DNA from: Cloeon dipterum
Taxonomy: Eukaryota > Arthropoda > Insecta > Ephemeroptera > Baetidae
Reading direction: 5' to 3'
Assembly (NCBI RefSeq): GCF_949628265.1
Contig: NC_088790.1
Coordinates: 31,066,545 to 31,130,544 of the forward strand
Length of the DNA: 64,000 nucleotides
Shown in pieces: positions 13,277-25,160 of this stretch (position 1 is its first letter; the number at the start of each line of letters is the position of its first letter). The notes under the pieces are model-generated. The model had not been told where the DNA came from. It saw nothing but the letters and a program-made list of their open reading frames with translations, and did no database searches. Made by a program: the position numbers and the translations under genes.

Positions 13277-13463
13277 AGACAGCAGCTATGCTGGGAGAAT
13301 CCTCGACGCTGATTGGCTGACGCAACACGCTTGTCAACAGCTCCCGCGGTTGCCTAGCAACGGCTTTCTTGGATTGTTAATTTCGTTGCAGCTGCTGACA
13401 TTGAATTTGCGTCAGCCAATCAGCGTTCAGGATTATTTAAGCAAAGAATTTAAACTGCTTCTT
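13277..13463 (+). repeat. Family F foldback element, copy 2
   Basis: Lies 170 bp after copy 1 in the same orientation, with GGGAGAATCCTCGACGCTGA, GTTGCCTAGCAAC at 13349-13361 and a decayed right arm (AGCCAATCAGCGTTCAGGAT). Two closely spaced copies suggest a local duplication or a repeated insertion preference. Confidence 0.75.
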
Positions 13464-14336
13464 GAACTTCTTTGAGCAGGAATTTAGCATCGTGCGACAC
13501 TGCCCTAATTTTAGCCTTGGCTGCGATTGTGCCGCAAGTAGAGTAACATTATGTACGTCACATGACCGCCGCCGTCGCACGACACGGCCATGTGTACGTA
13601 CACATTACACGACGCCCTTTATTTTTTGACATTACTCCCCGCACAAAGATGCTCGTCTGCGCAAAGAGCTACTTGAGACGTGATGCACGACACGCCGCTA
13701 GACTCGAGAAAATCTCTACCCCTTTTTGTCTGCGTACAGTGTGCAAACTTTGTAATGTCAAAATTCACGTCCGAGAATTGTCGGACAAAAAGTTAGAGAG
13801 AGCTTTTCTCGCGAAATGAGATTTCCACTGGGAACACACACACCGCACACGCTGTTATTTGAATTACCGGCGTAAATCATGCTTCGGAGCGCTTTTTGTG
13901 CACGATCCTAATGCAAAATAACGAGTGCTGGCGCGCTCGGCAAAGGCTGATTAATTTATTAGGCGGTCGTTTTTCACGGCACGCGTCCCGGGATGAACAG
14001 GCGAACATCACGGCCCGAGCGTTCCGCTTATTGAACGGCGCGACACACCCTCAACACGGCGGGGTTTCATATTTTGTCCTAACAAAATCAAACAATAAAA
14101 TGATGCCTGAAATATTCCTATAAATAGGGTTGAAAATTTAGGATTTTTAAAGAAAGTGGCGACTTTTTAAACGGTTTTTGACGTGATTTTGACGGTTCCA
14201 GAGTCAGATTTCTTGATTCAGGCAGTTTGGCAATTCAAAAAATTATAAAAATAGTTTTGCTTATTTTTGTTTTTATTTCAGGAGCTGAAAAACAAATGCT
14301 TTTAATTTATTTTAACTTAAGGACGTCTTTGATGAA
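13464..14336. other. CpG-rich gene-free stretch
   Basis: 13490-14060 is rich in ACG/CGT words but no frame shows a domain; 14100-14330 is AT-rich. Confidence 0.45.
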
Positions 14337-14690
14337 GTTTCTGAGCACACCAATCGATTCCTGAGGGTCGAATTAGTTAAAGTAGATATTTTTTCCGGCC
14401 AAAAAGTGCAGCGCGACCATGCGAACTTTTTTCCCGCCAAAACAATCTGAACGTATTTGCGATAAGTGCGCATGCGTGAGAGCTGGCTGGATCTGACAAA
14501 GAAGTCATTCGTGCAGGCGGTTTCTCTGCAAGTGCTCAAACCAGCTCTCACGCATGCGCACTTCTCGCAAATACGTTCAAATTGTTTTGGCGGGAAAAAA
14601 CGTTCGCACGTCCCGCTGCACTTTTTTAACGAGAAATATATCCTTTATACCTAATTCGACCCTCAGGAATCGATTGGTGAGCTCAGAAAG
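14337..14690 (+). repeat. Family E foldback element (about 354 bp hairpin)
   Basis: Two arms of roughly 150 bp are near-perfect inverted copies around a spacer of about 30 bp (near 14500-14530). The ends read TTTCTGAGC...CACCAATCGATTCCTGAGGG and its complement. The inner arm holds CCCGCCAAAACAAT, GAACGTATTTGCGA and GTGCGCATGCGTGAGAGC. The termini match family D. Confidence 0.82.
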
Positions 14691-15350
14691 TTTGTAAAAT
14701 AGGTCTTTAAAGTCAAAATTCGTATAAATTAAATTATTAGGACAAACCGCGGCGACCCGGCCGTTGCCGATCATTATTGCAAACGAGTCGTCGAATTATG
14801 CCGTCACGATATAATGTTGTCCTCGGCGGATGATAATGCGCTCGCGTTTTATTAGCCGGCGGTATTGTTTACACGGCAATAACGGCATAGTAAGTGAGGG
14901 ATTAGGCCCGTTATTTAAACAATCAACCCTCGTCGGCCCGGTCGAACGTGCACCACCCTCTCGCGCTCGTCGGCCGTTTTATGCTAATTTCACGCTCCAC
15001 GTGCGCACACTCGCCCTTTGCAAATAACGAGAAAAACTTTTTATATTGCGCTTCGGCGAAAAAGAGTCTGCTGATTACCGAGCAGGCAAATTGCACGACG
15101 TGCGTGATGAGCGCGTTGCATACTAACCATAATTTCCACGTTGCGCCACAGACACAGCCTCTATATTATGCATTGACTACTCTTGCTTTTCGCTTCTAAA
15201 TGCAAAACTGAACTTTGTCAACATCCATTAATTTGCAAAATTTTTTAAATCTGATTATTAAAGAGGAGAACTGAGCTAATTTGATGCAAAATAACGTATA
15301 CCTTTACACTGATTGCTCTCTAAAAAAAAATTGGAAAAACACCCGCGCAA
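14691..15350. other. CpG-rich gene-free stretch
   Basis: 14740-15180 is CpG-rich with no recognisable coding sequence; an AT-rich run leads into a family A element. Confidence 0.45.
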
Positions 15351-15677
15351 ATATGGCGTCTGGTAGTGTCCAGCGGGAAAGTTACAAACGTAAAATGAAA
15401 TTTATCATGAAAATCCCGTCAGAACATGAATGAATATTTCTGTCGTTTATTTCTTTATTGTTAGTAACAGCTGATTAGACGGGTAATGGGCGGATTGACC
15501 GTTAGAAGGCACATCAGGCTAATGGAAATGCAACAAAATACGCGGAAATGAAATTTATATGTCGGCACGCCCCTTTTTCAACGCTTCTGGACGGTCTCCT
15601 GATTGGCCTCCATGTTCTCGACGCCATATTGAATTCTGACCAGCAGGAACCAAAGCAGATCGCAACCAGGACCCCGG
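15351..15677 (+). repeat. Family A MITE-like element, copy 3 (short form)
   Basis: Starts at ATATGGCGTCTGGTAG and ends in AGATCGCAACCAGGACCCCGG. It carries only one copy of the end module and lacks the ACTGCGCAG middle, so it represents the short form. It is also degraded, with small deletions in the CTTCTGGACGGTCTCC part. Confidence 0.7.
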
Positions 15678-16462
15678 TGAGAAAAAAGCTAAAAATTTCC
15701 CAGGCTACCGATTAAATTTTTTAAATGTCGGCTCAAAATTTCGCAAGCTAATTATGCGGCCAGTCCTTATTTGAATTGAAAATCATGATTTTTGTTGCAT
15801 GAAGGGAAATTAAGCCCATAACTAGCACACCATTGGATAGATCACGACGATAGGAATTAAAATTTAATTTAAATTATTTGATTCAACCCTTTTATATTGA
15901 AAAATCAAGATCTCTTAATTCATTTTATTTTTCTAATTTAAAATATTTTAGTTTTAAAATGTTAATTTTAAATAATTTGTGCACATTGAGACCCATTTTG
16001 TATTGTTTCGATTAAACCTCAACTTTAAATTTAGAGATCTGTCTATTTATTATTATTTCTACAACCAAATGAGTTTAATTGCCGATTGTTGACTCCAGAA
16101 AATGTCCATTGTTGGTCTTGAAATGTATCAGTTGCGAACAAAGTTGTTAAAAGAGTAAATATAAACTTATCAAGCGTGTTCGCAGTTAGCAGTGCCCTTG
16201 TGTTGCGCTTGCTCTCGCTCTATTTTCCTCGTCCTTACCTAGAACAGATAAAATTAATGTAATTAGAACGTTGACTTTGCAGTTGCTTCCAGGAAGACTA
16301 ACACTAACTTGCCTTGTTAATTACATTCCTACTTTTTCATCCTACAAGGAAACAGGACGCTTAAATTGATACAGTTAAATAAATCATTGAATTTGTGTGC
16401 TTTAGTTAACAATTAAATTAAGATCAAAATTGAAAAATTGTATAGCTTGTGGAGGTCGGAAT
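15678..16462. other. AT-rich gene-free stretch
   Basis: Mostly A/T. TAGCACACCATTGGATAGAT near 15822-15841 recurs with one change near 62606-62625, hinting at a further old repeat. Confidence 0.4.
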
Positions 16463-16712
16463 CAGTGGGGTCCAGATGTGCGATAAAATTGGTTCGCACT
16501 GCGCAGATCCAAGATGGCGTGTGAATGTGGGAAAGAAAAAGCTCTCTTTGGATTGCCGTACGAGTGTCAAGAATTTGTTTTTACGATCCAAAAGTAATGC
16601 AAATTATGCGTCACAATATTGACCAAAACTCGGTTCTTTTCGCGCATTTTCACGTGAAAATATTTTCGCGCCACATCTCCATCTCCACGCCACATGAGTC
16701 TCAACCCCGCTG
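16463..16712 (+). repeat. Family B MITE-like element, copy 3
   Basis: Begins CAGTGGGGTCCAGATGTGCG, contains CTGCGCAGATCCAAGATGGC and the GTACGAGTGTCAAGA block, and ends near AACCCCGCTG. The right half is rearranged relative to copy 1. Confidence 0.72.
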
Positions 16713-17624
16713 GCCGGATTAAAATAAAAATTCATTTTGAAAATAAATAAACAGAAGTACATTGGCTTAACAGTAAAATAATCTGATGAAATTAATAAAA
16801 AATAAATCCTCCTCGATAGCTTTTCAACCACGAAACGGATTGCTCCAGATATTCCAAGCCGCAGAGCAAATAGTAATTTGTGCACGCATGCAGTTCGATG
16901 GAGGAACGGCGAATGGCAATGGACTGTGCATTAAATAGGGGGATAAAACGCTGTTTCAGCATGCAAAGTGGAGATTCATTGATATTGTTTGTTGGCTGGC
17001 TGTGCGGCTGTTCGCATTAGACGCAGCGGCTGCTCTAATACAATATAAATGCGAGAAAGGACGATCAATCAATGCTGCGCTGATCACGCCGCAAAAAGCA
17101 GCCCTCCTTTTCCCTTTTTCCTCTTTTCTCTCTATCGCGCACTCACGCTAATTTTTCAGCTCGGGCACAATCGCCGCCGCCGTCGGATAAAATTTTAAAT
17201 ATATAAGACCGGTTGCAGCTTTTCCCATCGCAGCAGGGCGGCGGCGGCGCTGAAATGCAGTTAAAGTGCTTTCGCATTAAGCGCCGCCGATCCGCCGACA
17301 CAAGTCAATATCCAATCAATCACACAGGAAATGGCTCTCGAGCGGTTTATTCGTCGCAGCGGCAGCCAGACTAACGAAAAGCCCGTCAGATTAATCATTC
17401 AGCGCATCTCGCGCCACCGGAAAGGTAGCGCTCGCAGGGGCCGCCTTTTTTGCACCTGCAAATTGCCAATCAATTTACGCTTAAAAACTAAAAACCGAGA
17501 TTGTGTATGTCCAGGATTCAAGCTGATGTTTCTTTCAGAACTCGAATAATTTATAATATTGCTAGTGTTGAAAATTTTACAACCGAATTTAAATTAGAGA
17601 AATTTCGAGACCTTTTTTAATGTG
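16713..17624. other. Gene-free stretch with CpG patch
   Basis: 16960-17460 is CpG-rich with GCCGCC/GGCGGC runs. No recognised gene. Confidence 0.45.
17200..17207 (+). promoter_or_regulatory. TATA-like box in a CpG-rich patch
   Basis: TATATAAG lies between a GCC-rich segment and a GGCGGCGGCG tract. No supported coding exon follows. Confidence 0.2.
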
Positions 17625-17690
17625 GAGTTACAGGAGACAGTTCTAGTAAGGAGACAGCTCACTTCTTGATGAAAATTCAAATTTCTTGGC
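17625..17690 (+). repeat. Family H fragment
   Basis: Contains GGAGACAG and TTCTAGTAAGGAGACAG as in the 41190-41470 copy, then diverges. It sits just upstream of a family C element. Confidence 0.45.
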
Positions 17691-17734
17691 CGATTTTTTC
17701 CAGAAATTTATAATTTTAATATTTTTACCAATTC

Positions 17735-18157
17735 ACCAGTTGCATAAACCCTAAGTGTTCGAAGCCGCCAACAGATGGCGCCACCGTAGACTTTCGATTT
17801 TAAGGCACTTCCGCTGCGATTTCAGACTCAATCTAGCGACTGTGCATTCTTCAATTAATTTGCTATTTTTTGACGTGCTGAAAACCAAAATCGGTTCAGC
17901 CAATCTCCGTAGAATCATGAAAAACTATTTTTTGAAATAAAAAAATATTTTCCAACGTTTCTACGGCGAATGGCTGAACCGATTTTGGTTTTCAGCACGT
18001 CAAAAAAAGCAAATTAATTAAAAAAAGCAAAGTAGCTAGATTGAGTCTGAAATCGCAGCCGAAATGCCTTAAAACCGCTTAAAACTAAATTTTTAAAAAA
18101 GTCTGTGGTTGCGCCATCTGTTGGCGGCTTCGAACACTAAGGGTTTATGCAACTGGT
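17735..18157 (+). repeat. Family C foldback element, copy 1 (423 bp)
   Basis: The two halves are inverted copies: ACCAGTTGCATAAACCCT at the left is mirrored by AGGGTTTATGCAACTGGT at the right, and the arms continue inwards through GTTCGAAGCCGCCAACAGAT and CTGAAAACCAAAATCGGTT. The short spacer lies near 17930-17960. A short open frame across the left arm also occurs in copy 2 and partly in copy 3; it is repeat-derived, not a gene. Confidence 0.82.
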
Positions 18158-20232
18158 CAGTTAAAAAATCAGTTTTAATTCAAATAAAACATTGTAGACC
18201 ATCTCACAGAATTCATATTACAAAATTCGACCCAGTTAATCGTGTCTGGGGCTGCCGCAAAAGCAATTTGCGCGCTGCTCCTTATTTAGCGATCCGCATC
18301 TTGTTCCAACAAAAAGCAGCAAGTTTTTTTTGTGTGTGTCTTTTACTCTGCAGGCTGCTCTTAACGACATTGGAATTAGTTTGCGAACAAAGTTTACGGG
18401 AGCGAGCCGACGACCCACGTCAAATTTGCGGACTGCGGGAGGGAGGGAGGGCGAGGGCACCGCAAAGAAATGGAACACGCCGCCGACGTGGCCGCACATT
18501 AACATTTCAATCCGCATGCAACGTCTAGCTGGCACCTGTAATTGCAATTTCCGCAATTTCCATGCATCTGCATAGCCAGCCAGCTGCAGCAAAAGCGCGC
18601 GGCATCTGCATAATTATTGCAAGGTCGCGGTGAATAAATCTCAAGAATGGGTTTTATATTTATTTTTGTCTGCTCATTTTCTTTCGAGTCACGTGAAAAA
18701 GTGTCGCGTGCCCTCATTTTCAGAGTTATATTGCGACGCTGCCGCGAAACAAGCGGTGAAATTAGTTTTTTTATTCCGTCGCGCGCACCCCTATAGCTGC
18801 CGTGGAAAGAGGGATGAGCGGATTTTCATATGCAATATAAATTATCAAGTCTAGCGGAAGAATGAATAATTTATAAATGTGATGCATCGCCCTTTCGAGT
18901 GGGAAACTGGAGATGCATTCTACTCACTCACTCGGTCTCGGTAGCAGGAAACTTTGCAACAAACTTTCCTGTTTAGAAGAGTTTGCAAAGTACCTTTTGA
19001 AGCGCGGCGGGCAAACTATACTGTTCAAGTCGAGCATCAGCTGGTTAATCTATCCAGCTTCTTGAAGTAATTGGGTACGTCACTTTTTTTCCGCATCCGA
19101 TATTTTTCATTTGATCTATATATTAATGATTCTAATATTAACTAATATTAACAGCGTATATCCTTGAGTGAATGCCCAAATATACATTTTTCCCTTTAAC
19201 ATGGAAAACAATACAACATGAATCGATTTTAAATAAAACGTTGCGCAAACTATTAAATAAAATTAAATATCAAGAAAATATTCTAATGCGTGTCGAAGAC
19301 CTTTCTCTCACATTATATATTTAAACCAACCAAATCGAGTTTATCCTATTTAAATTCGTCTCAAAGCCAATTCGATTTAAAAAAGCAAATTATTTCCGGA
19401 AATGTCTCATTCCGTCGTTTCCGTCAATTGTCTACCTACCCCTATTTCCTTTGTCTTTATTTAAAAAATTCCCAATGGAATTCCACAGACAATTGTGGGT
19501 GGAGGGAAGAGAGGAGAAAAATAAGAGTCTTTATTAAAACATTTTATCTGCGTTCGCTGCCTAACTCGCTTTTTGAATTTTTATTTTTCGGTACTCGGCG
19601 GGAAGTTTGCAGCGCAATTAAAAACTTCATAAAAGTTTCTCTCCCGTGAGAAGAGCAGAGAGAGAGAGAGAGTTACATAATTATATGGATTTCGTATACT
19701 CCGCATGTTGCCTTTGCGAAATCCTCCCCCGCCGCACCCCTGCCCACACGCGCACGCCAAATCCGCTGTGAAAGGAAATGGAGCACTCTCTCTCTCTCTC
19801 TTTCTCACTCAGTCGTCATTAAAAGCGATTGCAATAACGAGTGTCCGTTTTCACCGACAATTTGGCTGAAATATAAAAATTTAGACGCCACTTTTTTGTT
19901 TTAATCCTCCGAAAAATCGATCCGGGCGGCTTCTAATTTTCTGCTGACGACAAGAGACTCGTCAACGACTCATTGTCCGACCCTGCTCACGAAAATGTTA
20001 TCACGCGGCAGGATTAATTTTAGGAGGCGACCCCTCCGGTCTCTGGCACAGTTGCCAGTTGACCAGGTGACATAAAACACGATGGCTGACGACGAACACT
20101 GCCCCCATTAATTCCACTCCAAACCAGCAGGGGTTTGCCCAATTTCGCTCACTCGTCCCTCTTGAAAAATAACAAAAAATGGAGAAAACGTAAAAATTTT
20201 GAAATAAAAATTATAAATCTTTATTTGTATAT
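18158..20232. other. Gene-free stretch
   Basis: CpG patches at 18240-18900 and 19640-20100 flank AT-rich DNA. Frames up to 139 codons here lack any domain. Confidence 0.45.
19788..19806 (+). repeat. (CT)n microsatellite
   Basis: Run of CT units with a single TTT break. A GA-rich run lies at 19657-19671, about 120 bp upstream. Confidence 0.8.
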
Positions 20233-20758
20233 TGTTTCCCGTCGGTCAAAAGTCAATATGGCGTCGAAATTTATAGTTGTTTGAATATTGGCATATTTTG
20301 AAGCTGCGCAGTAAACTTATGCGCATTTGAAGCATGCGCAGAATTATCAGATTGCTTCTTCATCTCACAGGGAGACTTAAACTCATTACTGCGCATGTGT
20401 GAACCAAATTAAAACCTTCTGCGCAGTCGTAATTCCCACCGGGGCCTGGGTTGCGATCTGTGTTGGTTTCCCGCCGGTCAGAAGTCAACATGACGTCGAA
20501 ATAATAAAGGCCAATCAGGAGACAGTCCAGCGGCCAATCAGAAGCGTCAAAAAGAGGCGTGCCAACCTAATAATTTCGTTCCCGCGTATTTTGTTACATT
20601 TCCTTTAGCCTGATGTGCCATCTGCTGGTCAATTCGCCAATTAACAGGCTAATCAGCTGTTAGAAAAGAAATTCCAGCAATAAATATTAATTCTGATGAA
20701 TTTCCCGCCGTACTCTACCTGACGCCATATCTGCGCGTCACGTGAATCTGGCCCCCGG
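20233..20758 (-). repeat. Family A MITE-like element, copy 4 (most complete left terminus)
   Basis: Long form in reverse orientation. It keeps the full left terminus: read on the minus strand it begins CCGGGGGCCAGATTCACGTG followed by ACGCGCAGATATGGCGTC. With the opposite end (GGCCCCCGG in other copies) this defines terminal inverted repeats of about 9-10 bp. Confidence 0.78.
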
Positions 20759-21659
20759 TGATCTTTATGTTATTTTTCCTGTAAAAATCTAATTATAACA
20801 TTGTTGGTTCAACGAATCGATGATAAAGGCCGAAATTTTTCCAATCCTCTTTCCTTTACTCGAGACGCGGGGGCTTTTCGTCTTCTTCGGCTGTTGAGTC
20901 TGGCTGGGCGCCAGAAATTCTATCAATATTTTGCTAGCCACGGCGCGAAGAGATCAAGCCGGCGAGCGATTTTTATTAGCTGCAAGTGCTGTGCTCGCAG
21001 ATAATTAATTCTGCGGCCGTAAATTCCACTTTCTCCAAGAAATTAATTAAAAGCCGGCCGGCGAGATGCCAGGGCTGCAGACGCACCGCCTCTTTCGCGC
21101 TCTCCGCGTATAATAAAGCAGGTTGAATTTCGCTTTTATTATAAATCAGACCGAAATGAGAGCGCTTTTGCCGAATTCCTCGAGTGTAAAATGTTTGGGG
21201 CTTTCTTTCCCCCTCGCGCCTCGCAGAGCAGGCACGTAATCTCAGGTACTTTCCGGTATCGGAGGCAGAATTATTCTTTACAACGCCATGTTGTGTTGTG
21301 TGCAATATTCAACGCGTGTGTACAAGAGAGGCGAGGCATATTCTTTATTATGTGCCTTTTTTATTAACTCTCGCAGCGAGAAATCCGATAATAGCCGCCG
21401 GCCGTAAAATATATCGCGCGGCGGCGGCCGGAGCAGCAGCAGCAGCCAAACTCTTGCCTTCTTCCTTCTTCCCTTTTTTAAAATTGTACGAGAAAAGAAA
21501 ATGGTCTTATCAAACACTCCCTCGTCGGCCCAGTCGATTAAACAAATTGGCTCCCAGTCTCTGATTTATTGCGCACGCCGACTTATTGAGCTCACGTTTC
21601 TCCGTCGCTTCTTTCAAGTACATTTCTTGTTAAAATCCCACTGAAACCACATTTTCGTC
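20759..21659. other. CpG-rich gene-free stretch
   Basis: 20830-21560 is CpG-rich and includes GCAGCAGCAGC at 21431-21445. No supported exon. Confidence 0.45.
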
Positions 21660-22449
21660 GGTTCAATCGACTCCTCAGGGTCGAAATAGGTGGGGGAAAT
21701 AATTTTTCCAGTTGAAAATTTTTTATTAGAAGCAAAACGTTCGTTGTTTTGGCGCGCAACGCAAGAATTTTTTGGTCGCTACTGCGCACACATGACGTCA
21801 CAGCCAGCTGAGAGTGCAGGCGACGGCAGAGACATCTGCGCATACCCAGCAAGAGTAGTCACGTGACTCAATCCTGTCCTCTCATTGGCCAAGAGCGGCC
21901 AAGAGCAAGCGCTTATCTGTTTTGGCTTCTCCCCTCCACATATCCAAGCAGTGGCGCGCACTCTGCTGCGCATGTCACACTCCTCGGAGTGGGGGTATGA
22001 CAAGAGGAGGGAGAAGCACGAAATGCTAGTGCCTGCTCTTAGCCAATGAGATTGCGAGACTAGTCACGTGACTGCTCATACCCAGCAAGAGCAGTGAAGC
22101 TCACGTAGTTCAACCTGCAAGCAGTCACGTGACTCAATCCCGCCATTTCATTGGCCCAAGAGCTAGTCTCCTCGCTAACTCCCTTCCATACTCCCTTCTA
22201 TCAGTGCGTGCGTGCTCTTAGCCAATGAGATTGCGGGATTGAGCCACGTGACTGCTAGAACTGCGTGTTTTTCTCTACTCTAGCTGGATGTGCGCAGATG
22301 TCTCTGCCGTCGCCTGCTCTAGCAGCTTGGAAGCATAGCTGTGACGTCAGAGAGGTGCCGCATGCGCAGTAGCGACCAAAGAATTCTTTCAACGTTCGTT
22401 TTTTGCTTTGCGCCTCTTCTCGCGCCTCACAAAACGTTTTCGATTGGAT
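21660..22449 (+). repeat. Family D foldback element, copy 1 (about 790 bp)
   Basis: The left terminus has TCAATCGACTCCTCAGGGTC and the right terminus TTTTCGATTGG, with inverted arms including GGCGACGGCAGAGACATCTG versus CAGATGTCTCTGCCGTCGCC. The interior has several CACGTGAC E-boxes (near 21858, 22060, 22121, 22245), repeated CTCATTGGCC/TTAGCCAATGAG blocks and two TGACGTCA sites near both ends. It has no coding capacity. Confidence 0.8.
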
Positions 22450-24002
22450 TTTTTCATTTTAATTCATTTTAACCGTTAATTTTTTTCATTTTGAATAAAA
22501 AAAATAATTGGAGCAGCCATATACAATTTCCAGCATCGATTTGCAGTGTGTAAATTGATATTCGCAATCTGGGCAGCAAACACGGCAAATAATCAGCTTG
22601 GACAAACGCTTTAGTTGTCTGCGCTGCCAACAACTACATATAGTGGACAAATACATATTGTCAGGCGAGACTATCGGCCTATCAGCGTGCGTCTAATCCG
22701 GCGGCGTGATGCATCGATGGACGTGGCCGCACGTCAATCAAGCCATTGGCCTGCGGCAAATCCTGTGTGCCACCGCGCGTTGACCCCTCGCCTCGCCTCG
22801 CCTCACCTCGCCGCTCGTCCGCTTGCAAATCCAGTTTAAAAATTCACACGCCGGCAAAAATGCGTCCGATGTCATCCATTTTACATTATTCACTGAACAC
22901 ATACAACATGGATATTTTATTCACTAAAATCGATTTTTAATCTCGAACCGAATGAGTGGATTCATATTAATATTTTTTCCCATTAAAATTGACATATCTC
23001 TTGTTCAGTGTCGATTTTTGAAACAAGACTGGAATTGGAATGATAAACAAATTTGATGAGAGAAAAAAACTGATGTATATTTTCAAATTGTACGCGATCC
23101 CCAGGACCTAGCGTCTTGAGCAGTCAAAAAGTGATAAATTAAGCAATAGAAAAGGGGATGAAATCAGTGGCATCCCTGCACGGCGTCGCCTGGGAGAAAG
23201 AGAGAGCAGATGGCGACAATTAGCTTTGTGCAAATTCCTCGAGCCGTGAGCAGCCGTCTCGGTTTACGCGACGCAAATTGAATTGCGCTGCGTGCAATAT
23301 TTGAAGACTGTGCTCTATTGAAGTTAAAGAAAGCATAAAGCGCAGAGTCACAATCGCGGCCAGTCATGCAAAAAAGCAGTCCTGCACCCCTGTTTCGGTG
23401 CGTATAATAAAGAGAGCAAGGGGCACTAATTGCGCGAGGGGCGGGCGGGGGTGCATTAAGAGCCACGCGGCTGCATTTTGCGGCTGCGGCGTCGTCATAA
23501 TCATCATCATCGCAGCACCACTCTCGGCGCGGCGCCGGCGTGATGGATGAGTCGCCGGGCCCGACTCGTCGCCTGAATTTTTATCGCCGAATTACGCTCT
23601 CCCACCGCTCTATTTACGACCCTCTTGCAATTTTTGAAACTTTTCAAGCGCCTATTTGCACGCTATTTGCAGCCGCAAGAAGTGCGTGTTTCCGACGCTC
23701 ACTGCATATTTTACATAAGAATTTGAATTTCGGCTGGCCCCTTCAAAGTTTAATTACTTTTTAACAATGCCTGTCTTGTTCAGCAAGTTTATATTTCCTT
23801 CAGCAGTTGAGAGGGATAAATTTAAAACCCCCTTTTAAATTGAATTGAAATTTATGTTATATTTTAAGGTAAATTTAAGAATTGTCGTCAACAAATTAGA
23901 TATTTTGTGCTCTCGTCGCGATTGCCAATTTTGTAAGCAATTTAAACGAAAATTAAGCTTTTTCCAAATTTTGTGAGAGTTTGTAAAATTAAAATTTAAT
24001 TC
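22450..24002. other. Gene-free stretch
   Basis: CpG-rich patches at 22560-22860 and 23150-23730 with ATCATCATC and GCGCGGCGCCGGCG text. No recognisable gene. Confidence 0.45.
22785..22815 (+). repeat. CCTCG pentanucleotide repeat
   Basis: Imperfect tandem CCTCG units (five to six) in a CpG-rich patch. Confidence 0.75.
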
Positions 24003-24426
24003 ACCAATTGCATAAACCCTAAGTGTTCGAAGCCGCCAACAGATGGCGCCACCGTAGACTTTTGATTTTAAGACACTTCCGCTGCGATTTCAGACTCAAT
24101 CTAGCTACTGTGCATTCTTCAATTAATTTGCTATTTTTTGACGTGCTGAAAACCAAAATCGGTTCATCCAATCGCCGTAGAATCGTGAAAAACTGTTTTT
24201 TGAAATAAAAAAATCTTTTCCAACGTTTCTACGGCGAATGGCTGAACCGATTTTGGTTTTCAGCATGTTAAAAATGAGCAAATTAATTAAAAAATGCAAA
24301 ATAGCTAGATTGAGTCTGAAATCGCAGCGGAAATGCCTTAAAACCGATTAAAACAAAATTTTTAAGACAGTCTGTGGTTGCGCCATCTGTTGGCGGCTGC
24401 ATTAACTAAGGGTTTATGCAACTGGT
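24003..24426 (+). repeat. Family C foldback element, copy 2 (424 bp)
   Basis: Near-identical to copy 1 over its whole length, with the same inverted arms. AATT flanks both sides, which may be a target duplication, but copy 1 shows no matching one. Confidence 0.82.
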
Positions 24427-24849
24427 CAATTATGAGGCTTTATTGTCACTTTGTTTTTAAATAAATTTGGCTCAAAATTCAAACAGCAATCAACTCATCC
24501 AGGCAAATAAAAATTCACCTAAAATATATATTTTCTTGGAGGTTGAGAGCGTTCTGTAGATACGATTCATGCTCTTCTGAAGTCACGAAAGACGTACTGG
24601 CACGGAGTGTCTTGAAAAGGCTGCGCAAAAGTCGTTGACACTTTCGTCGGCGCCTGTCTCTTCAACTTGCGCGCGAGAACTTTTAGCGCCAACAAACTCA
24701 CTTAATTGGCATTTGCACAGCCCTTCTCAACCTCTCGAAAATCTGTTTAACGAGACACAAAATTTGACACGAGCGCTAGAAATTTTCCATTTCAAAAACA
24801 AAAAACATCAAAATTAAATTAATTTGTGCTTCCTATAGAGTTGTTTTCT

Positions 24850-25160
24850 TTTTTTTATCACGTTTTTTCTTGTGCAACAAACTCAAGAAATGAATTCATT
24901 CCATTTTTCCCTGTGAAAATCTAAAATTTGCGGCCAGAGTGGTCAAAATTTCCTCTTCCGTGCAGATTTTTTCTTTTAAATTGCCATTTGCTGCCCTAAT
25001 TTATCCAAAAATTCTCTCTGACAATTTTTCAAGTCCAGTTCATGAGCTTAATAATTAGAAAATTATTCAAAACTGAGGTACTGCGCAAGAAACTGCTGCT
25101 AAAATTGAAAAAAAAACGCTTTTTACCACTGCATTGCATTTTTTGCAACCCTGATATTAA
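24850..25160 (+). repeat. Family J dispersed repeat, copy 1
   Basis: Blocks: CAAGAAATGAATTCATTCCA, GAAAATCTAAAATTTGCGG, TGGTCAAAATTTCCTCT, TTTTTTCTTTTAAATTGCCA, AAACTGAGGT and the right end TTTTGCAACCCTG. Shared with copies near 29.5, 32.8 and 35.5 kb. Confidence 0.75.

Noticed and set aside
17755..17940. 61-codon frame also present at 24023-24208 and partly at 50884-51186
   Set aside because: It is the left arm of the family C foldback read as protein; conservation is explained by repeat identity.
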